A stretch of 64,000 nt of DNA. Origin: Strigamia acuminata. Its lineage: Eukaryota > Arthropoda > Chilopoda > Geophilomorpha > Linotaeniidae. Made by a program: the position numbers and the translations under genes. The stretch is taken from contig OX442317.1 of assembly GCA_949358305.1 (NCBI GenBank), positions 7,258,186-7,322,185 on the forward strand. Reading direction: 5' to 3'. The notes under the pieces are model-generated. The model made no database searches, was not told where the DNA came from, and saw nothing but the letters and a program-made list of their open reading frames with translations. Positions 1 through 10,838 of this stretch are shown here, piece by piece; the stretch's first letter is position 1; each line of letters opens with the position of its first letter.

Positions 1-430
1 TCTTGACAGCGGTATGATACACTAGGAGAAGTAGGGAATCTGTAAACCTAAAAAGGTGTTAAAAGGTGTGACTGGGAGGTGTTAACCAAAATGGTGTAAA
101 AATGGTACTATATAAAATAGTGTTCCTCTTAGAATACTATTTTCATTTTTATTTTTTCTGCACTTGTTTATTTAAATCAGTAAATTTACACCATCAAGGT
201 GTAAAGTTCTGTTATAGAGGAGTTAATTTAAACATTAAAATTTCATCAATGAGTGAGGTTACACCAAATTACGCCCATCATGACACCTGCAAGGTATACA
301 CGCATATGGGTGTAACATTTACATCTCATATTTATTACACCTCAAAGGTGTAATTTTACTCCAAAAAGGAGTCAAAATAGAGACAATCGCTTTACACTTG
401 TAAAAGTGTAATCTTACACCCTTTAACACC
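1..430. other. Cluster of GGTGTAA / TTACACC motifs
   Basis: More than a dozen copies of GGTGT(A/T/G)A or its complement lie in about 430 bases, in both orientations. One reads AGGTGTGA (about 65-72), and one tight inverted pair lies near 337-352. AGGTGTGA is the known T-box factor half-site, so this could be a binding-site cluster. It could equally be the degenerate end of a transposon that continues left of the window. No gene is visible here; the short open frame at 102-353 lacks any recognisable feature. Confidence 0.4.
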
Positions 431-458
431 TATATTTCTCTAAGGGAAAAAAAAAACC

Positions 459-876
459 CATACCGTTCAAAAATACATTGAAATTATATTCCAGAGTATT
501 TGCGAGAATACATTTTGTAATATATTTTTGCATGTTGTTGGTTTGTAAATGATAATGGAGCGTTCCGCACTCTAACTTAAAAACAATTCACTATTAATTT
601 GTGACGCTGTCTGCGCGCAGCGCCACTTATTTAAATTCGACCATTAAAATCACTTATGCAAATAAGCGCATCCGCCATGTTTCGTGTCTGAATCCTTTCA
701 ACACAACTTCAATCATCTCGAGCAGAGAATACTTTACAGATAACATTGTGTAAAATATATTACGAAATGCATTCTAAATATGAATGCATTTTAAAAGTGC
801 ATTTTTTAAATTGTATTATCACGGGTCCGTGGTATTATGTACAAATAATAATATACTTAATTCCGCGAAATGCTTC
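459..876 (+). repeat. CATATGG-family MITE, interrupted and 3'-truncated
   Basis: This is a copy of a dispersed family whose ends read CATATGGTTCAAAAATA and, in inverse, TATTTTTGAACCATATG. Other copies lie near 10.1/12.8 kb, 25.5-25.8 kb, 49.7-49.9 kb, 55.7 kb and 62.1 kb. The left part (459-556) matches the family up to TTTGTAAATGATAAT. The family sequence resumes at about 739 (AACATTGTGTAAAATATA) and runs to about 876 (CCGCGAAATGC), after which the terminal repeat is missing. The gap is filled by another element. Confidence 0.6.
557..738 (+). mobile_element. Partial GGAGTG-type element nested in the MITE
   Basis: The segment starts GGAGCGTTCCGCACTC, a small terminal hairpin. It then follows the left half of the element at 14625-15037, including AATTGTGACGC-like, GCGCCACYT and TTATGCAAATAA blocks. 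It ends without the right terminal repeat. GATAA occurs immediately before it and again at its right junction, which may be a 5-bp target duplication. Confidence 0.5.
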
Positions 877-995
877 CACTCACGTCAGTAGGAAACTGGC
901 ATTTGAAAATGTTACATGTCAATACCAAATATCTACTGATAGTAAAATCTGCCTAAAATCATATGTCATGTGATCGCAACTTTAAAAGATTTCTA

Positions 996-1025
996 GATGA
1001 TGATGATGATGATGATGATGATGAT
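996..1025 (+). repeat. (GAT)10 microsatellite
   Basis: Ten perfect tandem copies of GAT. They lie outside any recognisable coding sequence. Confidence 0.95.
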
Positions 1026-1557
1026 CCAGCGAAACATCGAGTTTATTCATTGTGCAATAGTTAAATGATTAATCTGAGAATAAACTGTGCAACCATAAGC
1101 TTAATGTGGTTATCAGTTGTTGCTGGAGTTAATCATGTTTATGTTTCAGTATTAAACTTTCAAATTGTAATCTCATTACATCTGACAACATATTCTGGAT
1201 ATACACATCTGCAAATATTGCATCGTTTAGTCATCAACATTTAAAGTTGTTGGTTCTCATTCTCTATTCTCTTTTTCTGTCGGTTGATTTTGTACACTGG
1301 GTGTAGGCACGCTGTAAAAACTGGTGTTTGTAGAAGAGCGGGAGGTACAAAATTGAATGGAACAATACAAGGTCGAGCATGGATGCCAATGTCAAGGAGG
1401 TGTTTTTAATTGAGATTGAGTGACATGCTACACAAAGTGTGTGTAAAGTGTCATAAATTATGCTAATATCTCTTTTGTCCCCTTGATTTTGTACATGTGC
1501 CCCCAAAAAATCTAGAATAAATCTTGTTCTTTTCAATGTAAGACATGCTTTTATTTC
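1026..1557. other. No recognised feature
   Basis: This is AT-rich sequence between the microsatellite and the BEL/Pao remnant. A minus-strand open frame (1264-1668) overlaps the remnant antisense and shows no domain. Part of this stretch may be decayed upstream BEL/Pao pol, but I cannot recognise it. Confidence 0.4.
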
Positions 1558-2160
1558 GTGGATCCAAGCAACAGTAAAATCAGTAATTATACACATCATT
1601 TCATAAAAAATATTGCAGTAGATGAATTGTTGGCAGCTGAAATTTATTGGATTCACGTCATTCAACAAGCAAGTTATGTGACAGAATTAGCAGCAATCAA
1701 CCATCAACAAGATTTTTCTCATTACTCCGTTTTGAACAATGTGACGTGTTATTTGGACGAGAGAGGTTTGATGCGTCTAAATACAAGATTGCGATGGGCA
1801 GGAGTCGATAGCGACTTGAAGAATCTTTATGTTTTGCTCTCAGATCACATTTTAACCAATCTTATCATTTCAGTTGCACATCAAAGAATTTTCCATGGTG
1901 GACTCGGAGAGACTTTGGCGGAAATACGACAAAGGTTCTGGATGCCAAAGTTACGTAAAACAGTAAAAAGCGTATTGTGACGATGTTTTTTTGTACAAAG
2001 GAGTGCAAGGACGGTTCGTAGTACAGACTGAGTCATCATTGCCCCCTGATCAAGTAACACAAGCTGAGCCATTTCAAGTCGTTGGAGTCGATTTTGCAGG
2101 ACCATTGTATCAGTGCAATGGCAAGATATACTAAATTGTTGTGTTCATCGGTGCAGTAAT
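1558..2160 (+). pseudogene. BEL/Pao retrotransposon pol remnant (integrase start)
   Basis: The translation resembles the BEL/Pao segment between RNase H and integrase. A block with EL-AAE-W-Q residues is followed by a GLMR / TRLRWAG region. Next comes a zinc-finger-like AHQRIFHGG with REIR-type RQRFWMPKLR. The frame closes at a TGA at 1978-1980, then shifts by one base near 2030. It resumes with LPPDQVTQAEPFQVVGVDFA (the conserved stretch before the integrase catalytic core) and stops again at a TAA at 2132. The second zinc cysteine pair is damaged and everything after the first catalytic aspartate is lost. The 3' break coincides with a Tc1/mariner-like end. It is a dead fragment. Confidence 0.75.
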
Positions 2161-2384
2161 TACAGTGGGGGGCAAAAGTAAGTTTACAAACGCATCACGT
2201 TGATTCTCCCGGCTGTATCTCCGGAAAAAATAGAGGAAAATTAATGAAATTTTAACTGGATGCTTGTACAACATCCTACTTTATTCACCTAAAATTTTAT
2301 CAAAATCTATCCATTAGTTTCTAAGAAAAAAATTTTTTTGTGAAGTGACATCAAAAAGTAATGGGCAAAATTAAGTTTACATAA
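2161..2384 (+). mobile_element. Tc1/mariner-like terminal region with IR/DR repeats
   Basis: It begins at a TA followed by CAGTGGGGGGCAAAAGTAAG. A second, diverged direct copy (GGGCAAAATTAAGTTTACAT) lies about 195 bases inward at 2363-2382. Two direct repeats inside one terminal repeat is the IR/DR arrangement known in some Tc1 elements. No transposase and no matching right end are visible, so this is a solo or truncated end. Confidence 0.5.
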
Positions 2385-2394
2385 CCATTATCCA

Positions 2395-2429
2395 CAAACA
2401 ATTAGCCATTCCCAATGGCTAATTGTTTG
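2395..2429. repeat. Perfect 16-bp inverted repeat (hairpin)
   Basis: Arms CAAACAATTAGCCATT and AATGGCTAATTGTTTG are perfectly complementary around a CCC loop. It lies just inside the Tc1/mariner-like end. Confidence 0.9.
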
Positions 2430-3278
2430 GACTTTCAAAATCACTCGCTTTAATTTTACGAAATCGGAAAACACGGTTGCAATAATACTTATATATGATA
2501 CATTAATAATTTGTTTATCACATTTTAGTTTGATCCATCGTGTGTTGTTGCCAGATGTTGAAATCTGAAAGACGAAGTTGAGAATTAATGTTAAAATTGA
2601 TTATAGTCTGTAACTTTGATAATTAATTTTATCACTTACTTTCTCTGCAATCTTTTGTTTAAAGGAACACAAACCCTAATATATATATAAAATTGGTTTA
2701 AAAACGATTTTAAGGGTAAAATTTAGTTTTGCTCTGGCATTGTACGAAAAGAGATTGGCTTTAACAGATATCTGGCCATCTTCATCCTTATTCATCCATG
2801 CAGAAAACTACACTTTGCATTCGAAGAACAGGGCTTTCCTTACAAGAAGTTGCCTAATCTGTTGTCAACTTGACTCAATGCTCCAGTGCATCACAAGCAA
2901 AAGTATAGGTTTGCAGCAGAAGCTGTATCGCTTTTCTATTCTGGGGTTGTATAATGCGCTTTCTTACCACTGAGGGAGGTCTCACCACAACTCCACACGT
3001 TTGGAAATGGAGCAACACGTACTTCCATCTGCTGGGGGAGTACTGTCTCACTTTTTCTTCCTTTTTCTATCCCCCACGGACCCACTTCACTCTTATGTCA
3101 CCTCAGTGACCTAAAGATAAGTGTTTGGATGTAAGACACCTAACAGTGCAGTAATCAAATAACGATTTGAGGGTTAGAGTATAAGAAAGAATTTCACCAC
3201 AAATTTTATACATTCTGAACTTTGGTATTTCCTACCAAAATTTTAGAATGCGCGATTTATTGAAAACGCAGTTTGAAA
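2430..3278. other. No recognised feature
   Basis: AT-rich sequence. An open frame at 2740-2973 shows no domain or convincing start. I see no splice-flanked coding segment. Confidence 0.4.
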
Positions 3279-3403
3279 AGAGTAGATGCATTCGAAAAGT
3301 CATTAAAACGAGTGTAAACACATTTACACTCGTTTTTGAACGACATTTACACGATAATGTCGTGCAAATTGATTAAACAGTAGGCGCATTCGAAAAGTCA
3401 TTT

Positions 3404-3475
3404 AAACGAGTGTAAACGTGTTTACACTCGTTTTCACACGACATTTACACGAATTAATTCGTGTAAATGTCGTGT
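3404..3475. repeat. Two adjacent near-perfect palindromes
   Basis: Positions 3404-3433 form a 14-bp perfect inverted repeat (AAACGAGTGTAAAC arms, 2-nt centre). Positions 3436-3475 are a perfect 40-bp palindrome with no loop, arms ACACGACATTTACACGAATT. They lie 8 bases from the left TIR of copy 2. Diverged versions lie in copy 1. Confidence 0.9.
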
Positions 3476-3639
3476 AAACTGGTTAAACGGAAACGGCCTG
3501 TACGCCACGTTTCCGTTTAAAATCTCCGTGCAACGAGTTTTCTCGTACAAATCGGGTCTTGCTGGCAGCCATCTTGGATTTTCGTTAGATCGGTTGGAAC
3601 GATGTCGATCGCAAGAACAATTTTGTAGCAGGTATTAGC

Positions 3640-3790
3640 CGCATTCTTGCGATCGAATGCGGCCGATGTTCGACCGCATTTGTACGATCGAATGCGGCCG
3701 ACGTTCGACCGACGTTCGGCCGACGTTCGGCCGCGTTTGTGCGATCTAATGCGGCCGGTGTTCGGCCGCATTTGTGCGATTGAGGCGAAT
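3640..3790. repeat. GC-rich repeated hairpins (GCGGCCGA-GTTCG family)
   Basis: Alternating blocks of CGATCGAATGCGGCCG, (A/C)GTTCGGCCG and CGCATTTGTGCGAT repeat about five times and can fold on each other. The minus-strand frame 3517-3771 (GRIRS.KCGRTS repeats) is a by-product of this repetition and not a gene. A related hairpin lies at 12311-12356 and another at 24033-24060. Confidence 0.75.
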
Positions 3791-4345
3791 GTTCAGCCGA
3801 TTCCCGTTCTTAAATAAATATTAATGATAAAAATAATTAAAATAAATTTACATTTTATAATCATGTTTTTATAATCTCCTGTTTTTTTTAGAGTAAACAA
3901 CAACAATAATGACTATGGTTATTATTTGGACTAATTTAATATTTACACTTGAATTTACACTGAATTTTGCACAGAAATTTATTTTGATACTCGAAAATTG
4001 GGTCGTTTAACTTGACATTTACACTACCAGTTGCACTGGTCGTTTAGTGCAAATTAGTTTTCGAATGCGCCTAGTAACGACCTGCATGCCACGTTTTAAT
4101 TTTCTTTACACGAACATTGGCGTGCAAACCAACTATTTTGGCGCCATCTTGGATTGTCACTTCAATTTTTAATGTGGGTATAATGTGTAGAATCTAGTTT
4201 TCTTAGAAAAACAATCTGATTGTTTCATATTTTTCATGTGCTAATTTATTTACATTGAAATTTATACACAGAAATTTATTTTTAAAATGAAAAAATTGGG
4301 TCGTTTAACTTGACATTGACACTACCAGTTGCACTTTACACTTTA

Positions 4346-5220
4346 AGTCATTCCTAAGATTTATTGTTCATGTGGTGAACTCATGCTCTTGCACACATAA
4401 CAATATGGTCTGTCCGGACATTAAATTAGCTTTGCACGTTTTGGAATTATTTGGTTTTTACTTTGAGAAATGTGATGTTGTGCAGCCAAGCCAACACCAT
4501 TCATTATCGAACTCCAATACTCGACACTCTTTGATCTCGGTGCCTCAAGATTTATCAATAGTAATCAAGTGTGCAATGACTTTACTTGTGGGCTTGTTGT
4601 TGTATCAATCCAATAAAGTTGAGTTTATTCGATTATGTAGAATAAGCCATCTGTATGGTAAGTGGCTGAGCCTCTAGTCCTTTCTTGATGTGAAGCCAGC
4701 AGGTTGTCTTTGTAATGTGAAGTAATAGCTGTGAAACAAGCCACAATAAAATGTTGGTAACAGGTTTGGGTGACACTGACTGTGCGGGCAAATAAATATG
4801 TTGCCATGTAAATGTCTTAATTTATCATGCTAGGCTACTGATTCGTGTAGGTTATTTATTGGCTCCACGATTGGAACGTGCATTTTGTATTGTGAGTTGG
4901 CCCCGTTTGCTATAATTAATAGTATATCAAGTGAAACGAGTTTGTGTGGTGTGAGGGTATTAAAGGCTGTTCAAATTAAACGAGTGAAATAGATGATGGA
5001 AAATTTAAAAGGGGTGTGTTAGCTTAGCAGTGACATTTTGTTGATTGCGGGAAATCGGTTAGATGCTTAAAGGGAAGAAAAGGGTATATTTTATAAGTTT
5101 GGGATAAAATTAATTGGCATTTTTTTAAAAATGAAATTCGGGCTTAATGGATTTAATAATCGTTTTAGATGCGATTTTGTAACTTTGTGTAAAAACAACG
5201 TTTATTGTAAGTGTTCAGAT
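4346..5220. other. No recognised feature
   Basis: A frame at 4372-4677 lacks an ATG at its start and has no domain. I see no repeats or splice-flanked exons. Confidence 0.4.
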
Positions 5221-5330
5221 GCACCTTTACGTGTTTCAATGCACTTTTATGTGTTAAAATGTACTTTTACGTGTTACAATGCACTTTTACGTGTTAAAAT
5301 GTACTTTTGGGTGTTAAAATGTACATTTTA
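5221..5330 (+). repeat. 20-bp tandem repeat, five copies
   Basis: Five consecutive 20-bp units of the type GCACTTTTACGTGTTAAAAT with a few substitutions, followed by a partial sixth. The repeat-encoded frame 5131-5331 is not considered coding. Confidence 0.9.
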
Positions 5331-7474
5331 AACAGTTCAGATGTTCTTCAGGATCATTTTATGTCCAGTCGAAGGTTTTTATTTTTTTGGTTCTAATTGA
5401 AATATTGCACGATCTCAACTAGCTAAAATGGCTTTTTATCTTTTACATTGTGTTCGAAAAACGTAAATTGGTTAAAAAGGTTTATCTAGCAGGATCTTGG
5501 CTGGAATACAATATAAAAGAAATAGGACATGAGAAAGAAATGTGTTGGTGTATGTCTGAAAAGAAGTATTGGTGGATCGATATCAGCCAGATCTAGTTGT
5601 TCAGAGGTGAAAACTGATCACCCTTTGCCTCACATCTCATATAGTCCATGATGAGAATTTCCAAGCATCTGTGGAATGGAATGTATAGTGTAAGTTAAAG
5701 AAAATGTTTTTAAAACTGTAATAGATTTTTTTTCAATACACTCGGTGCATTTACCAAGTCCTTTAGACTAAACAGCTCTTTCCAAAAAATATGCAACTTT
5801 CTGTAATAAATCCCTCAACATGCACCCTGTTTTGACCACCGTGGCGCAAGTGAAAAACTCACTTGTGACCCGAGTGAATGTATTCTAAGAAATTGGGGAT
5901 TAATCTTAATCTTAATCCCTTGCCTTTATATACTTGAACAATAGAATAAAAATTCACTGTTGTTTCGAATGTAATACTGTTTACACACGTTTCTCTGAGT
6001 CTATAACAATCTTCGATCCGAATCCGACTCCATCTGTCGTTTTAATAAGTTTTGAGAATATTTCATTTATACAAGTTGCTTGTGCAACGTCTCAAACTTA
6101 ATGCATTTCAAAATAATACAATGTATTTTTTAACCATTTGGGAAGAATCATTAAATGTTTTTCTTCTAACCAATATGGTGCCAAAACACACAACTTGCCT
6201 CCATCTCTTGCTTACCACACATCTCACCACAGTCTTGGCCCTAGACACTAATAATATCTTCATCTTAGCAAAAACAGATCTTGCCAACGCCTTTCAAACC
6301 CCCACAGAAAACACATTCTGGATTGCCTGCAATCCCTGGGTATACGAAGTTGCTGTAAAAAACACTAACGACTGCTCTATCTGCCAATCCAGGGTGACAA
6401 TACTTTCCATACTTACCCCTCCACGAGAAACAGAACTCTCGGACGTCTTCTCCTTCGTGACCTTCCTGACCGCTCTATTTCATACCACAAGATCAGTTTT
6501 TCTTTTGTTTATAACTCACAACTATCTTGAACTGCGCTATTTGAAGCTTTTTTATGGAGATTTTGGCGAAAACAATGTTGTAATGCATGGTTATTATATT
6601 TTAAGTGTGCAATGGGGAATAGGTTGTAAAGTATAAAAATGAAATGTGAATTGTGCACTCCAAGCTGGGTGCAAGCGTAATTCAAATTTTAGAATTATTC
6701 ATTTACGGCTAATCATATTCAGTGATTGTGTGTCTTCCGTGTTCTTTTCATTAATAATTTCACGCCGAACTTCATACAAATTTCTTTTTCACTTCTTTCT
6801 CCGAGTCTCTAGAGATTGTTCATTTTGGCCGTGACGAACAAAGTTTGGCAAGATTAAGTTTTTAAATTTAATTTCAAGCAAATTCTCGTATGTTTTCATG
6901 CGGAAAACTGAACTTGGCATAATTTTATCGTTTTTTTCTTATTTTTTTTTCTTTTTCAAATATTTAACTTCTATTGTTGGTAAATTCGGAGTTTCCTCGA
7001 TAGTTAGAATAAGTAAATCGACAGTTGTTTCGGGTCAGGTTAGGTCGTGTAATCATGCTGCCGATGCATTTGGAGACGGGAAAAGCCAATATTCCATGAA
7101 TATATACGTTTATTATATTGGTTTGCACGACATTTGTAAATCGCAATTCTCGTGGTTTCATCTAAACGCCGTCTGGTGATAAAATATTAAAATAGTAAGA
7201 TTTAAATGTATCCATAACACGTGATTACAATTGTAAAAAATAATTTAAAAACGATATTTCAAATTTATTTGTTAATTTTTTTTTACACAAAAATGGTCTT
7301 TAGCGTTTGGTATTGAGATAATTGTTTAGCTATACACTAGTCCAACAATTGGGAGATCCAACTGAACGAAGTTTCAATATTCACTCGGTTGGAGTTGTGT
7401 TCACACCACAAAGTTAATTCCCTCAATCCAAACCAGGTTTTAGTAGCAACAGGTTTTAGGAACACCGCATTACA
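5331..7474. other. No recognised gene
   Basis: The longest frame (6052-6636) opens at a TTG. Its first ATG is at 6121, and its translation shows no domain I recognise. Poly-T runs lie near 6930-6960. I cannot support a gene or a mobile element here. Confidence 0.4.
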
Positions 7475-7489
7475 ATGGCTGCCAACAAG
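7475..7489 (+). CDS. Candidate first coding exon (MAANK) with strong donor
   Basis: ACAATGG (A at -3, G at +4) opens a five-codon stretch that ends exactly at AACAAG|GTAAGT, a consensus splice donor in phase 0. Short first exons of this kind are common in animal genes. I could not identify a following exon or the gene. The frame at 7564-7803 just downstream shows no acceptor or domain that would join it convincingly. It may be chance. Confidence 0.2.
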
Positions 7490-10110
7490 GTAAGTAAACA
7501 ACAAGTTTTGCTGACATTATTAAATGAATTCATACTGAATAATAATGAATTCGACTGGCAATAATGGAAAGCTACAGACTTGTGCCTGCACAGTCTGTTT
7601 CCAATCCGCATCCAATTGTCGAATCGAGTTGTGGGAACTCGATTGACGAACAGAGTTGTTGGGCCACGGATCTAGATCAAACTTGGCGAATTTGGACAAT
7701 AATTGATTATAATTGCAAATATCTCGAGAACCAATGCTCGGATCGTCAAAAATTAATCACCAAACGAAAGAGCGGAAAAAACTGCACTAGAAACATCAAT
7801 TAAACAACACTGTCCTCAGCTAATGATTAATGTATATTTAATTTTGTGCGTAAATACATTTTTTTGAGTCGCCCTTCTTGTGTATTGTCGGGCCGCTTTT
7901 ATGTGGGCCACCCGGTATATTATTTGGCGCCACTGATACAATAAAGGACGCCGGTGTCGGGATAGCGATCTGCATGCGTGCAGCATCCAGCATCCAATCG
8001 GATGCTAATTCCTAATTTATTCATGTAGTGTACAAACCATGTTGTATTTTTTAAACAAACACTTCTTCATCTGAAATCGACCCTGACTTTAACTCCCATC
8101 TGAGATTCCCACCAATTAAAACCGATTAAATTTTAAAAAACATACGGAGTGTTTTTTTCTTTTCTTGGTTATTTTTGTAAAGTGTTTTTTCGTGTTTTTT
8201 ATTATACATTTTAGTTGGAGAGAGTATTTTGATCTCTCTATTTCGACAAAGTTATTAACTGTGATTATAAAAATGGAGAAAACTGAAAGGGTGGTAATAG
8301 ATATGTTAGAGGCAAGCCAATCCAATGACTCGCGCTCCGTCCCTCTCGGAATTGACTGTAAACAACTCTATAAAGATTGAAAAAAGACAATTGTACAAGA
8401 AGAAGATGGCATAAATCAGAGTGTATAAACATGTTAGTCTCCCCAAATTGATTTGATCTTCTCTATTTCTCTGCTATAGAAAACACTATTGCTCTTGTCT
8501 TCATTCGAGCAAAATTCCAAGAAAAGACATTACCAGTCTTCTTGAATTACAAGAGCAAAGGACAATAAATTGAACTTCATAAAATAGCTAAACTTCGGAT
8601 CATTTTTTCTCTCTTTTTTTCCTTCTTTTTTTTCAACTTGATTGCTTTTTGTTTATGACTTGAGTATAATTGAAATTCGAAAGAATCCCAGTAGAGTAAA
8701 TTTAAAAGATCATTTAATTTAATGGATTATTCTATACATTTTATTGGAACCACAAGAGCGCACCTGTTTTAAAGTTACCCCTTTTAGTGTAGCCTATGAC
8801 CTTTTGTTTCTTATTACCCACACTAACCACACGTAACTTAAATAACTTCAATTCAATTTTAAAAAAATCTAATTAATTAAGGCACGTCAATTCGGGACGG
8901 CCGCCAGAGGTCGCACAGACTCAAAGCCATCCTCTAGTGATAAAATAAAAATAAAAAAATTTATTTAATAATAACAGAAAATTCGTGAAAATAACTAGTA
9001 TTTTGTTATTTATTTATTTTGTTTGGATTATTACGTAAGTGGGAGGGCAAAGTGCGATTGGAACAAACATCTGAGTCGGTGTCAGTGATTGAGTTTCAGT
9101 GGGAAGAAGAAAAACAACCGATCAAAGGCTTTTTTGTGGCAATCGAAGGGCACTAGATGACGGTCAAGATTTGCCCAAGGGAGTGAAATGGTCAACCGTA
9201 CATGTATTGATTCCATTACAGTAAGCAGATCACGTCTACCTTAGGGCAATCAAGGGCACAAGCGAGAAGAGTGTTGTTTACTTGTGCGATCAAGAAAGGA
9301 AACACCTCGGAGTCGTCTTTCCACGGTGCTTTATTATCATGGTCATTCGCAAACATCCTGCAGGGAAGACAACCTACTAATTAAAATAGGGAATATATTT
9401 CTCCCGTTCTCCACTTTCCTCGCTGTAAGATGAGCAATCGACTTAACTTTTTATTTCTCCACTCTTGAGTGGTCTAATTACACCCAGTTTGGTGTTTTCC
9501 ACTGCCCATACACAGCTTGTGGTCAGTGTGTGTTTGTGTCAAGATTGGCCATAGATAGAGGTTGATTAATTTTTGTTCTGGTTGTTTGAAGAGAAGCAAA
9601 TTAGTTTTCTCTTGTGTCTTAAGTGGATGCTGGACTGGAATTAGGAGATTACAGTGTTGGGGTGTTTTGGCTAAATCTTGTTTGTTTTGGGTTACATTAT
9701 TTTTTTTTTTAATATTTTTTTTTTGGTTTGTCATGCGTGGAATGTAATCTGTTGTCATATTTGACCTCAGAAAGAATTGATAAGCGAAATGTCGCAAAGT
9801 CATTGCTGAGGATGAGTGGACATATGTGAACAAGCATCATAAGCCATATTAGATTTGTGCAGAGTGACTGGCAAGTTTTTCGTGGTGCACTCAGATTGGG
9901 CTGGATTTTTTATTTTTAAATTTAATTTTTTTTTTTTTTTGTTATTTGAAGTTATGGGTTGAAAGGAAGATGAGTTTGCTATCTTGGCACTTTTCTAGTT
10001 TTGATGTGTAAGGGCTTTTGACGAGTTGAAGTTGTGCAATGCAATAGGAATATTTTTTACTATTTTGCTGTTTGTATTATTTTAAAATAAATAATGTTAT
10101 CAACAATCAA
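7490..10110. other. No recognised gene; low-complexity sequence
   Basis: AT-rich sequence with several long T runs (for example 9701-9722 and 9927-9940). GGGCCACCCGGTATA near 7906 resembles the end of a DNA transposon, but no partner was found. Overlapping frames on both strands near 8116-8380 and 9474-9833 show no domains. Confidence 0.4.
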
Positions 10111-10782
10111 CATATGGTTCAAAAATACATTTGAATTGTGTTTCAGGTATTTTGAAATGCATTGGGAGTCACAAGAATGCATTTTGTTGTACGTTTTTGC
10201 GTGCTTATAGGTTTGCAAATGGTAATACATTTTGTAAAATGTAGTATGAAGTGCGTTCCCAATAATATTATTTGTCAAATATGAATATATTTTTAAATAC
10301 ATTTTTTCAATTACTTGTATACACTCTCAAACCTCGATTATCAGAACTTTCGGTTATCCGAACTGCAGTAAAGCGATTTTTATCGATGTTTTACCAATTT
10401 TATCGGTTTTTTAATCGATTTTTAATGTTTTTTAACGATTTTCACATGTTTTTAATCGATTTTCAATGTTTTTTGACGACCATAGCTGTGATTTCATGAC
10501 ACTGCTCAATAAACAAAAAATGCAGGTCAAACTAAAAAGGAATTAATTTGATCTGATTATAGATGATCTTTCATCTTATATCCAGTCCTGGCTTAGTTTA
10601 CGGAGTCCGGGCGGATTCGTTTTTTAAACCAGTGAAATTTAGTAACAATTGTTAAGCCTGGGATAGGATAGAAGTAGGATTTCTCCAAATCGGGTCGTGA
10701 TCGTGACACAAAGTTCTTTTTGCCAACGATCTAACAACGCGTGGCGAAAAACGTCCATCGTGCGTTATGCGTTCGTTTCGCG

Positions 10783-10816
10783 TATATAAAGAAATTGTTC
10801 GAGACTTTCATCATTC
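10783..10816 (+). promoter_or_regulatory. TATA box and initiator for the LRR gene
   Basis: TATATAAA at 10783-10790 is followed by TCATTC at 10811-10816, which fits the arthropod initiator TCAKTY. The initiator A at 10813 places the first T of the TATA box at -30, the canonical distance. Transcription from 10813 would give a 26-nt 5' UTR ending at the ATG at 10839. That would exclude the upstream in-frame ATG at 10767. Confidence 0.6.
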
Positions 10817-10838
10817 GCATCTTACGTTCTCAGTCGAC

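Larger units (their letters stand above)
3381..4073 (+). mobile_element. Non-autonomous TIR element copy 2 (TAGGCGCATTCGAAAA ends)
   Basis: Perfect 16-bp terminal inverted repeats TAGGCGCATTCGAAAA (3381-3396) and TTTTCGAATGCGCCTA (4058-4073) bound 693 bases with no transposase. The interior holds two strong palindromes at its left end and a GC-rich hairpin cluster. The target duplication is unclear: TA or AGTA both fit. The GGYGCRTTC termini resemble those of the element at 50831-51150. Confidence 0.75.
3279..4345 (+). mobile_element. TIR element copy 1, split by a copy of its own family
   Basis: Positions 3279-3380 (GATGCATTCGAAAAGTCATT...) match the left end of the element at 3381-4073. 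Positions 4074 to about 4345 continue the same internal sequence: ACGACCTGCATGCCACG matching ACGGCCTGTACGCCACG, then GGCGCCATCTTGGAT, then GGGTCGTTTAACTTGACATT and ACTACCAGTTGCACT. Copy 1 was therefore interrupted by copy 2. Its own right end is missing. Confidence 0.6.

Noticed and set aside
3517-3771. Arg-rich repeat protein on the minus strand
   Set aside because: By-product of the GC-rich hairpin repeats in a non-autonomous element.
6052-6636. 194-codon open frame
   Set aside because: Opens at TTG; no domain, splice context or promoter recognised, and its composition is not persuasive.
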